Below are positions 1 to 5,240 of a stretch of 5,240 nucleotides of DNA, piece by piece (within the stretch, counting starts at the first letter, position 1; the number at the start of each line of letters is the position of its first letter). The stretch is taken from assembly GCA_003483125.1 (NCBI GenBank), contig DMWU01000309.1:1-5240 (forward strand), written 5' to 3'. A program made the translations under genes and the position numbers. Source of the stretch: Erythrobacter sp. (GTDB lineage Bacteria > Pseudomonadota > Alphaproteobacteria > Sphingomonadales > Sphingomonadaceae). The notes beneath the pieces are model-generated. The model did not search any database and was not told the origin of the DNA. It saw nothing but the letters and a program-made list of their open reading frames with translations.

Positions 1-767
1 TCCTGGTTGAAAAGCATGATGCAGTTACGCTGATCACGCTCAATCGGCCCAAAGCGCTGAATGCGCTCAACTCGCAGGTATTGGCAGAACTGATCGATGC
101 TTTTGCCGCATACCAGGTTGACGATGGCCAGCTTTGCGCCGTTTTGACGGGTTCGGGCGACAAGGCATTTGCCGCAGGTGCAGACATCAAGGAAATGGCC
201 GACAAGGCAGCGGCCGATTTCTATCTCGACGATTTCTTTGCTCCATGGACCAGCGAGATCGTGAAAAAGACACGCAAGCCATGGATTGCGGCGGTCAATG
301 GTTTTGCCCTTGGCGGCGGGTGCGAACTGGCCATGATGGCTGACTTCATCATCGCGTCCGAGAATGCGAAATTCGGCCAGCCCGAAATCAAGCTGGGCGT
401 GGCCCCGGGAATGGGTGGCTCGCAGCGGCTTACCCGCGCAATCGGCAAGTCAAAGAGCATGGAGATGTGCCTGACAGGCCGGATGATGGGCGCAGAAGAG
501 GCGGAGCGTAGCAACCTCGTCGCACGCGTCGTGCCGCATGAGGATTTGGTATCAGACGCGCTGAAAACCGCCGCGACGATTGCCGGCATGCCACCCATGG
601 CGACCATCGCGAATAAGGAAATGGTCAATTCGGCATTTGAAGTTTCGCTCGATCAGGGGCTGATCATGGAACGCCGCATCTTCCAGATCCTGACCGCGAG
701 TGAGGACAAGAAGGAAGGCATGGAAGCCTTTATCGAGAAGCGCGAAGGCCGGTGGAAGGGACGCTAA
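1..767 (+). CDS. Enoyl-CoA hydratase (crotonase family), 5'-truncated by window edge
   Basis: Hydrates 2-enoyl-CoA to 3-hydroxyacyl-CoA in the cytoplasm. The reading frame is open from base 3, well before any in-window start, and its first residues contain [14 protein letters not shown], the usual crotonase N-terminus. The TTG at 81 is therefore internal and the real start lies just left of the window; 254 residues are visible against about 258-260 for the family. The oxyanion-hole stretch [11 protein letters not shown] and the signature [16 protein letters not shown] are present. Both catalytic glutamates of the rat mitochondrial enzyme (Glu144 and Glu164) have counterparts at codons 324-326 (GGGCE) and 384-386 (FGQPE), with the same 20-residue spacing, so it should be an active hydratase and not merely an isomerase-type relative. 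The C-terminus ([11 protein letters not shown]) also matches mitochondrial-type hydratases. Its position one base before mmsB suggests methacrylyl-CoA hydration in valine breakdown. The family is sure; the exact substrate is inferred. Confidence 0.95.
   Translation, partial: LVEKHDAVTLITLNRPKALNALNSQVLAELIDAFAAYQVDDGQLCAVLTGSGDKAFAAGADIKEMADKAAADFYLDDFFAPWTSEIVKKTRKPWIAAVNGFALGGGCELAMMADFIIASENAKFGQPEIKLGVAPGMGGSQRLTRAIGKSKSMEMCLTGRMMGAEEAERSNLVARVVPHEDLVSDALKTAATIAGMPPMATIANKEMVNSAFEVSLDQGLIMERRIFQILTASEDKKEGMEAFIEKREGRWKGR
754..760 (+). promoter_or_regulatory. Shine-Dalgarno sequence of mmsB
   Basis: GGAAGGG, eight bases before the ATG at 769 and still inside the last codons of the enoyl-CoA hydratase gene. 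It supports the 769 start over the upstream in-frame GTG at 700. Confidence 0.55.
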
Positions 768-768
768 G

Positions 769-1635
769 ATGAAAATCGCATTTATCGGCCTTGGCAATAT
801 GGGCAGCGGAATGGCCGCGAACCTCGTGAAGGCGGGCCATGAAGTAAACGCATTTGACCTGTCCGAAGCGGCAACCGCAGCGGCTAGGGACAATGGTTGC
901 GCAACTTTCGCCAGCGCGGCTGAGGCATGCGAGGGCGTAGACGCGGTGGTATCAATGCTGCCCAATGGAGCGATCGTGAAGTATGTCTACACGGCAGATG
1001 TAATCGGCAAGGCACCCGCGGGCGTAATCCTGCTCGATTGCTCGACTATCGACGTTGCCACCGCACGCGAAGTGATCGCAGAGGCAGAGGGCGCCGGATA
1101 TGAGATGGTCGATGCACCCGTTTCAGGCGGGATCGCGGCAGCAGATGCAGGCACTCTCACCTTCATGGTAGGCGGCACCGAAAGTGCGTTCAATCGCGCT
1201 AAGCCGGTCCTGGAGGCAATGGGCAAGGCCGTGATCCATGCGGGCGATGCGGGCAATGGCCAGGCAGTCAAGATCTGCAACAACATGCTGCTGGCCATTC
1301 ATATGATTGGAACTGCCGAGGCATTTGCCATGGCGCAAAAGCTTGGGCTCGACCCGCAGACCTTCTTCGACATTTCTTCGGTCTCGTCAGGACAAAACTG
1401 GTCAATGTCTAACTATTGCCCCGTACCCGGCGTGGGCCCGCAAAGCCCCAGCGACAATGATTACCAGGGCGGTTTTGCCTCTGCACTGATGCTCAAGGAC
1501 CTGACCCTTGCGATGGATGCAGCCGAAACCTCAGGCAGTAACACCCCGCTCGGCAAGCATGCGCAGGAGCTTTACAAGGCTTTCGCCCAGGAAAACGGCG
1601 AACTCGATTTCTCGGCGATCATCAAGACGCTCTGA
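769..1635 (+). CDS. mmsB: 3-hydroxyisobutyrate dehydrogenase
   Basis: NAD-dependent oxidation of 3-hydroxyisobutyrate to methylmalonate semialdehyde in valine catabolism (cytoplasmic). The product is 288 residues, normal for the family. I chose the ATG at 769 because it puts the Rossmann motif GLGNMGSGMAANL at residues 7-19; the frame extends upstream to a GTG at 700, but that stretch only overlaps the hydratase gene and is not family-like. Residues 115-121 are DAPVSGG, the substrate-binding signature. Lys168 in the segment GNGQAVKICNNML (162-174) is the expected catalytic lysine. The C-terminal all-helical domain ends with MLKDLTLAMDAA (241-252) and TPLG (259-262), typical of 3-HIBADH. The start is one base after the hydratase TAA and is preceded by a good Shine-Dalgarno sequence, which indicates co-transcription and probably translational coupling. 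A related beta-hydroxyacid dehydrogenase (e.g. tartronate semialdehyde reductase) is less likely given the neighbour and the NNMLL/SSGQNWS motifs. Confidence 0.95.
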   Translation: MKIAFIGLGNMGSGMAANLVKAGHEVNAFDLSEAATAAARDNGCATFASAAEACEGVDAVVSMLPNGAIVKYVYTADVIGKAPAGVILLDCSTIDVATAREVIAEAEGAGYEMVDAPVSGGIAAADAGTLTFMVGGTESAFNRAKPVLEAMGKAVIHAGDAGNGQAVKICNNMLLAIHMIGTAEAFAMAQKLGLDPQTFFDISSVSSGQNWSMSNYCPVPGVGPQSPSDNDYQGGFASALMLKDLTLAMDAAETSGSNTPLGKHAQELYKAFAQENGELDFSAIIKTL

Positions 1636-2347
1636 TTTCGTCCAGCACCCGCGCCAGCCATTGGCGCGGGGCCTTGCGCCTGCCAATATCGGCAACGAAT
1701 TCCTGTCCGCGCGCAACACTCCTGAGCTTGCCGCCTCGGATCCAGCGATCGGCGCGGTCATGATAGGTCAGCCCGCCACGCTTCAGCCAATCGGGGCGCT
1801 TCCACATTGATGGCGGACCTCCCTCCACCGTCAAGCGCAACGCGTCAGAGGCGCGCCGCGCTAAGATACCGGGCCCGGAATAAATGCAATCGTTCTTTCC
1901 ATGCATGCCCAGCGCGTGGGGATGGCCAAGCTGGGCAAGCGCGGGCGGCACGCCTGCGGCCAGCTCTGCAATCTCGGCGATTTCGAGATAGCCGAAGATG
2001 CGATGATGCGGCTCACCTATCTCCTCTTCGCCGAATAGGCCAAAGAACAAGAAGACGTCCCCTATCCCCACGCCTTGCCGCTGCAAATGCGTTTGCGCCG
2101 CGCTGCATTGGCCAAAATGGCACTTGTCGCCCGCAACAAACATCGGATCGTGGTGACAGAGATCGTCGGCACCCATCTTGCCACGACTCGCGCGGCTGGC
2201 ATGCTCGCCCAGTCCCAGATCGCCATAGCTTGTCCGCGAATAGCCTCCGCTGGGGATGGGCAAAGAAAGAGGGCGCCCGCCAACAACAGGCGACGGCCCG
2301 CCGCCCGCAGCGCTATCAAACCCCTTGCGACTGAATATTATCCTCAT
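1622..2347 (-). CDS. Nmad3-like protein (putative nucleotide modification associated domain 3)
   Basis: The exact function is unknown. The 241-residue product carries blocks that I recall as hallmarks of Nmad3, a family named from computational work on DNA base modification systems: SRKGFDS (6-12), GGGPSP (15-20), SLPIP (28-32), HHDP (65-68), FGQCSAAQTHLQRQGVGIGD (78-97), FLFFGLFGEEE (99-109), HHRIFGYLEI (114-123), HPHA (142-145) and N-DCIYSG (152-158). Several His, Asp, Gln and Asn residues in these blocks could be catalytic, but the mechanism is not known to me. There is no signal peptide or membrane segment, so it should be cytoplasmic. The ATG at 2347 is right because the family motif begins almost at once (MRIIFSRKGF); no strong ribosome binding site precedes it. 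It is convergent with mmsB, overlapping it by 14 bp at 1622-1635, and divergent from the NTP transferase. No methyltransferase, oxygenase, glycosyltransferase or phage gene accompanies it. The protein is clearly real: the opposite-strand open frames across this stretch are Arg-rich and look like nothing. The family assignment is from memory of motifs. Confidence 0.8.
   Translation of the reverse strand: MRIIFSRKGFDSAAGGGPSPVVGGRPLSLPIPSGGYSRTSYGDLGLGEHASRASRGKMGADDLCHHDPMFVAGDKCHFGQCSAAQTHLQRQGVGIGDVFLFFGLFGEEEIGEPHHRIFGYLEIAEIAELAAGVPPALAQLGHPHALGMHGKNDCIYSGPGILARRASDALRLTVEGGPPSMWKRPDWLKRGGLTYHDRADRWIRGGKLRSVARGQEFVADIGRRKAPRQWLARVLDEIRAS
1648..1670 (+). terminator. GC-rich hairpin just past mmsB (possible terminator or 3'-end stabiliser)
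   Basis: CCCGCGCCA and TGGCGCGGG form a perfect 9-bp stem around a 5-base loop, starting 12 bases after the mmsB stop codon. No T-run follows on the + strand (GCCTTGCGCC), so it is not a textbook intrinsic terminator; it could be a 3'-end-protecting hairpin or a Rho-assisted end. It sits inside the coding region of the convergent Nmad3-like gene, where it encodes part of its C-terminus, so chance from GC-rich coding sequence is a real alternative. Confidence 0.3.
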
Positions 2348-2425
2348 GTCCCAGCGGGGGATGCCCGCGAGAGTGTGTTATGACAAGCCTTGCGAAAATC
2401 AGGCATAGTTCTAGTTAGACTTGCG
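2348..2425. promoter_or_regulatory. Divergent intergenic region between Nmad3-like and NTP transferase genes
   Basis: These 78 bases are the only real intergenic space in the window and must hold start signals for both divergent genes unless promoters lie within coding DNA. Toward the + strand a weak sigma-70-like pair can be read: ATGACA at 2380-2385 and CATAGT at 2404-2409, spaced 18 bases, predicting a very short leader before the ATG at 2426. Toward the - strand a CATAAC (complement of 2377-2382) could be a -10 element, with no convincing -35. The 7-mer CTTGCGA occurs twice in direct orientation (2389-2395 and 2420-2426), 31 bases apart, about three helical turns. A 5-bp stem (GCGGG 2354-2358 / CCCGC 2364-2368) lies in the Nmad3-like leader. 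No good Shine-Dalgarno precedes either start codon. The region's role is firm by position; the individual elements are weak. Confidence 0.4.
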
Positions 2426-3220
2426 ATGAAAGTTACCGCATTAATCATGGCCGGAAAGCGTTCCGGCGTTTTGGACCCGCTGGCAAAGCGCGCGGGCGTT
2501 GCGCAAAAGTGTGTTGTCCCCGTACGTGGCAAGCCCATGATCCAGCGCGTGGTTGAGGCAGTCGCGGCGTGCGACAGGATTGGCGCCATCCATATCGTCG
2601 CTCATGAGCCTGACGAAATCGCCGAAATCCCGATTGTCCAGACCCTGCAGCGCGAGGGACGGCTGCATTTCAGGCCCGGTGCATTCAACCTGGTGGACAG
2701 CGTCATTGCAGGCGCTGAAGGTGCGGACTTCCCGCTTATGATCACCACTGCGGATAATTGCCTCGTCACTTCAGAAGGCTATGCCGAGTTTGTCGACAAG
2801 GCGCTGGCCAACGAAGCAGCAGCTGCTGCTGCACTAGCTCGCAAGGAAGATGTGATCGCGGCAGACCCACGCGGCCAGAAGAAGTTCTATGAATTTACCG
2901 ATGGCGGCTATTCGAATTGCAACACCTATTGGATTGGCAATGAAGGCGCGCTGAGCGCAGCGGAAATCATGCGCAATGGCGGCCAGTTCGTTAAATTCCC
3001 AAGCCGCATTGCCAAGGCATTCGGCCTGATGAACCTCATCAGGTTCTATTTCGGCTGGGGCGATAAGGAAAAGTTGTTCAGGCAGGTCTCGCGCCGGTTC
3101 GGATATAAGCTGGTGCCTATTGTCATGTCGAGCGGCGAATACGCAATCGATGTCGACGATGAGCGCACATTCCAAGTGACCGAAAAACTGCTCGCCAAGC
3201 GGGAAGCAGGGGCCGGTTAG
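2426..3220 (+). CDS. MobA-like NTP transferase (nucleotidyltransferase, GT-A fold)
   Basis: Likely transfers a nucleotide onto a phosphorylated small molecule or sugar, giving an activated NDP compound; the substrate cannot be read from the sequence. The product is 264 residues. The N-terminus has the nucleotide-binding loop ALIMAGKRSG (5-14), a degenerate form of the usual LAGGxSxRMG, then a conserved lysine (Lys28) and GKPMI (35-39). TTADN (108-112 region, Asp110) is the metal-binding aspartate site, and AIDVDDERTF (240-249) corresponds to the C-terminal D-V-D-x-x-E-D segment of MobA/IspD-like enzymes. An alanine run (131-136) sits in a linker or helix. ATG 2426 is preferred: the in-frame TTG at 2390 would add 12 residues before the conserved beta-strand MKVTALIMAG. 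No clear ribosome binding site is visible. The flippase gene starts 11 bp downstream, so an envelope glycan or polar-lipid headgroup pathway is the best guess. Molybdopterin guanylyltransferase (MobA) itself is unlikely, since the glycine loop differs and no molybdenum cofactor genes adjoin. Confidence 0.8.
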   Translation: MKVTALIMAGKRSGVLDPLAKRAGVAQKCVVPVRGKPMIQRVVEAVAACDRIGAIHIVAHEPDEIAEIPIVQTLQREGRLHFRPGAFNLVDSVIAGAEGADFPLMITTADNCLVTSEGYAEFVDKALANEAAAAAALARKEDVIAADPRGQKKFYEFTDGGYSNCNTYWIGNEGALSAAEIMRNGGQFVKFPSRIAKAFGLMNLIRFYFGWGDKEKLFRQVSRRFGYKLVPIVMSSGEYAIDVDDERTFQVTEKLLAKREAGAG

Positions 3221-3231
3221 GCCTGACGCAT

Positions 3232-4512
3232 ATGCGGCGGCTCATGCAAAATATCGGCTGGCTCCTCGGCGGCAGGGGCTTTAATGCGGTGATGAGCCTC
3301 GTCTACCTGGCGCTCGCCACGCGCACATTAGGCCTCGATGGATTCGGCCATTTCGCCATCATTGTCGCATTGGGCCAGACTGTAACTGGCCTTGCCAATT
3401 TCCAGACTTGGCAGTTTGTCGTGCGCTGGGGTGCGGGTGAAGATGGACCGGGCGAGGCGACGGGATTTGCAATCGCACTCGATATATTTTCCGTCGCAAT
3501 GGGTACAGTGCTTGCTGCCGTTCTGGTCGCAACCGCCCAGCTCTGGCTGCCCCTTCCCGACGAGCTTCTGCCCATAACCTTCGCATTCTGTATTATTTCA
3601 CTGCTTGCGATCCGAACCACACCCACGGGCCTGCTTCGTCTGCGATTCAAATATGGCAAGGCCACCGCTGCAGAAGCAGTGCAGCCTGCAATCAGGGCGG
3701 CCGGCGCGATCCTTGCCTGGCTTTTGATGCCGACAGTAATCGGATTTGTCCTCGCATGGGCCGCAGCCGAGTTGGCGGTCGCCGTGACGCTGTGGATTGT
3801 CGCCGCGCGGCAAGAGAAGATTGACCTTTCGCAGATCAGCTTGCGCCGTATTCCGCGCGATCATTCGGATGCCTGGCGCTTTGTCTGGTCGACCAATCTC
3901 ACAGGCAGTCTCACAATTGCGGGCAAGCAAGTGATGATCCTGCTGGTCGGGTCAATTGGTGGTGAAGCGCTGGCTGGCGGATTCCGCGTGGCGAGCCAAT
4001 TGGGCCAGGCATTGGTGCAATTGGCACAGACCGTTTCCAAGGCGATCTATCCCGAGCTTGTACACGCCAAGGACGAGGCGCTCGCCATGGCCCGCCGGAT
4101 GGCGAATATCGCACTGATCGGCGGCATCATGGCAGTGCTGGTTGCACTGTTTGCAGGTCGTTGGGGGCTGGAGCTGATCGCCGGTGACGAATTTAGGGGC
4201 TTCTACTGGGCGATGGTGATCCTCGCGATTGCAGGTGCAGCCGAACTGGTAGGAGCAAGCTTGGAATCGCTGCTCGTTTCCGCAGGCAAGGCGCATACCG
4301 CATTTGCCGTCCGCGCGGATCCAACGGTGCTCGCTCTCATCTTGCTGGAAGTCGCAATTGACTGGAACGGTGCGAAGGGCGCTGCTTTCGCGGTGCTGGG
4401 GTCAAGCGCGCTGGCGGTGATCGGCTTCTATGTCGCCATGCTCAACCTGCAACAAATCCAGATTACGGTCGCACCCAGGAAGGCTGACGATCCACCGCAG
4501 CCAGCATCCTAA
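3232..4512 (+). CDS. Wzx-type oligosaccharide/lipopolysaccharide flippase
   Basis: Inner-membrane transporter of the MOP/MVF superfamily (Polysacc_synt-like), expected to flip a lipid-linked glycan to the periplasmic face. The 426 residues contain about 12 hydrophobic segments, roughly at 12-30, 39-57, 80-104, 112-130, 150-168, 170-192, 222-242, 250-275, 290-308, 325-345, 347-372 and 383-403. Family features include the N-terminal pattern LYLALATRTLG-like (VYLALATRTLGLDGFGHFA, 24-42), in which a Gly-x-x-Gly-Phe-Gly loop follows the first helix, and AQTVSKAIYPELVHAKDE (265-282), matching the [S/A]-x-x-x-P-x-[L/M] loop before the third pair of helices in the second half. The tail after 410 is polar. 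The start at 3232 leaves an 11-bp gap from the NTP transferase; the ATG at 3244 (residue 5) is equally possible, as neither has a strong ribosome binding site. It probably shares a transcript with the NTP transferase. No glycosyltransferase or polymerase is in view, so the cargo is unknown. Its stop overlaps the convergent ccmI-like stop by 4 bp. Confidence 0.87.
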   Translation: MRRLMQNIGWLLGGRGFNAVMSLVYLALATRTLGLDGFGHFAIIVALGQTVTGLANFQTWQFVVRWGAGEDGPGEATGFAIALDIFSVAMGTVLAAVLVATAQLWLPLPDELLPITFAFCIISLLAIRTTPTGLLRLRFKYGKATAAEAVQPAIRAAGAILAWLLMPTVIGFVLAWAAAELAVAVTLWIVAARQEKIDLSQISLRRIPRDHSDAWRFVWSTNLTGSLTIAGKQVMILLVGSIGGEALAGGFRVASQLGQALVQLAQTVSKAIYPELVHAKDEALAMARRMANIALIGGIMAVLVALFAGRWGLELIAGDEFRGFYWAMVILAIAGAAELVGASLESLLVSAGKAHTAFAVRADPTVLALILLEVAIDWNGAKGAAFAVLGSSALAVIGFYVAMLNLQQIQITVAPRKADDPPQPAS

Positions 4513-5240
4513 CGGACGCCCATCATCTCGCCTGCCTGTTTCAGTTGCGATTCAGCGGCAGGGTTGGCGACAATCGCATCGGCGAGTGCCTGGCTAGCCT
4601 TGTCGGGTTCGCCCAATGTCATCCGGCTGCGCATCAGCATGACCCAGCCATCGATATTCGTCGGATCCCCTTCAAGTCGCTGTTCCAGCCTTTCGACCAT
4701 CCCCAAGGCCATTTCGCGTTGTTCGCTGGGGCTCATCGCGCCCGCGGCGGCAATCTGCGCCTGGCTGGGCCCAGGAAGACTGCTTGGACCGCCAAATTGC
4801 GGCCCTGCGGCTAGCGGGCTTCGGCTTGCCATCACAGCAGCTATGCGTTCCTCGGTCGCGATCTCATTGATCTTCCCAACCTGGTCGATTGTGCGAACAA
4901 GATTGTTTTCCCAAGGTGCGCCGGGCGGTGTGTCCTCAAGCAGCGCCAACCAATCCGAGACTGCGCCTTCATGGTCGCCGTTCAAATCCTTGCGCACAGC
5001 AAGGAAATATCGTGCTCGCTCGTCTGCCGGATCAATCGAAAGAGCCCGTTCAAATGCCTCGACAGCCCCTGCTGGCATGGGGTCGCGCTCGCTGGCGTAT
5101 ATGCGGGCCTCGCCAAGCGCCGACCACAAGATTGCTGCGTCCGGGTCTGCCTCAACCGCGCTTTCATAGGCTGAGACAGCATCCGCAAACTGTTCCTGCC
5201 CGAAATAGGCAAAGCCCAATTCCTGCCAAGCCTCGGCACC
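4509..5240 (-). CDS. ccmI: CcmI-like TPR protein of cytochrome c maturation, N-terminus outside the window
   Basis: The visible part is the C-terminal 243 residues; the frame is still open at the right edge, beginning GAEAWQELGFAYFGQEQFAD, so the TTG at 5219 is internal and not a start. Tetratricopeptide repeats are clear: AWQELGFAYFGQEQFADAV, then AILWSALGEARIYAS with AFERALSIDPADERARYFLA, then a further helix pair with GAVSDWLALLEDTPPGAPW. The order of TPRs, the 'W-LLEDTP-APW-NN-VR-I' block, a Pro/Gly/Ala linker, and a final block (EMALGMVERLEQRLEGDP then IDGWVMLMRSRMTLGE) match alphaproteobacterial CcmI (CycH / NrfG-like, COG4235). This protein acts as a chaperone on the periplasmic side, holding the apocytochrome c C-terminus for haem ligation with CcmF and CcmH. 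Membrane helices expected in the N-terminal part cannot be seen here. In relatives it is usually the last gene of a ccm operon, which fits its end here against a convergent neighbour. A generic TPR protein is the alternative. Confidence 0.75.
   Translation of the reverse strand, partial: GAEAWQELGFAYFGQEQFADAVSAYESAVEADPDAAILWSALGEARIYASERDPMPAGAVEAFERALSIDPADERARYFLAVRKDLNGDHEGAVSDWLALLEDTPPGAPWENNLVRTIDQVGKINEIATEERIAAVMASRSPLAAGPQFGGPSSLPGPSQAQIAAAGAMSPSEQREMALGMVERLEQRLEGDPTNIDGWVMLMRSRMTLGEPDKASQALADAIVANPAAESQLKQAGEMMGVR

Noticed and set aside
700..768. Upstream in-frame GTG start for mmsB
   Set aside because: Would add 23 basic residues lacking in the family; the ATG at 769 has a proper Shine-Dalgarno and places the Rossmann motif at the N-terminus.
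552..965. Open frame of 137 codons on the - strand across the hydratase/mmsB junction
   Set aside because: Spans two well-supported genes in antisense and has no recognisable content.
1807..2334. Open frame of 175 codons on the + strand opposite the Nmad3-like gene
   Set aside because: Its translation is very rich in Arg, Ala and Pro with no recognisable motif, whereas the - strand frame has clear conserved blocks; it is a GC-rich shadow frame.
2075..2383. Open frame of 102 codons on the + strand running into the intergenic region
   Set aside because: Overlaps the Nmad3-like gene almost entirely, low-complexity Ala/Arg composition, no ribosome binding site; shadow frame.
2815..2830. 16-bp perfect palindrome AGCAGCAGCTGCTGCT, considered as an operator
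   Set aside because: It lies within the NTP transferase coding region and simply results from GCA/GCT codons for a run of alanines; no reason to think it is a binding site.
4530..4565. Loose CCTGCC / GGCAGG pairing considered as a terminator between the flippase and ccmI-like genes
   Set aside because: Only six base pairs with a loop of about 20 bases, no T-run, and within coding sequence.
4564..5169. Long + strand open frame (201 codons) opposite the ccmI-like gene
   Set aside because: Ser/Ala-rich translation without domain features; the - strand shows clear TPR and CcmI motifs.

Overview
The window reads as ordinary chromosomal DNA from a GC-rich alphaproteobacterium. It most resembles Sphingomonadales, and Erythrobacteraceae in particular. 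This rests on overall protein style, the tightly packed genes, and the pairing of a valine-catabolism gene tail with a CcmI-type cytochrome c biogenesis gene. Taxonomy is inference from memory of such genomes, not from a search. Six protein genes fill almost the whole window. I see no RNA gene, insertion sequence, CRISPR array, attachment site or replication origin.

Left part (1-1635, + strand): the 3' part of a short-chain enoyl-CoA hydratase (the first few residues lie outside the window), followed after a single base by a complete 3-hydroxyisobutyrate dehydrogenase (mmsB). Together they look like the end of a valine / branched-chain acyl-CoA degradation operon: hydration of methacrylyl-CoA, then, after a CoA-releasing hydrolase presumably encoded elsewhere, oxidation of 3-hydroxyisobutyrate to methylmalonate semialdehyde.

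Middle (1622-2347, - strand): a convergent gene overlapping the mmsB 3' end by 14 bp. Its product has the hallmark motifs of what I recall as the Nmad3 family ('nucleotide modification associated domain 3'), a poorly characterised family first connected with DNA base modification by computational analysis. It stands alone here, with no recognisable DNA-modification partner. This is the most interesting gene in the window.

Right-middle (2426-4512, + strand): a MobA-like NTP transferase and, 11 bp later, a Wzx-type polysaccharide/lipid-linked oligosaccharide flippase. They probably form a two-gene (or longer-origin) unit for an envelope glycoconjugate. The 78-bp space at 2348-2425 lies between the divergent Nmad3-like and NTP transferase genes and must hold the start signals of both.

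Right end (4509-5240, - strand): the C-terminal 243 residues of a TPR protein resembling CcmI (CycH/NrfG-like) of the cytochrome c maturation system. It converges on the flippase gene with a 4-bp stop-to-stop overlap and runs out of the window at its 5' side.
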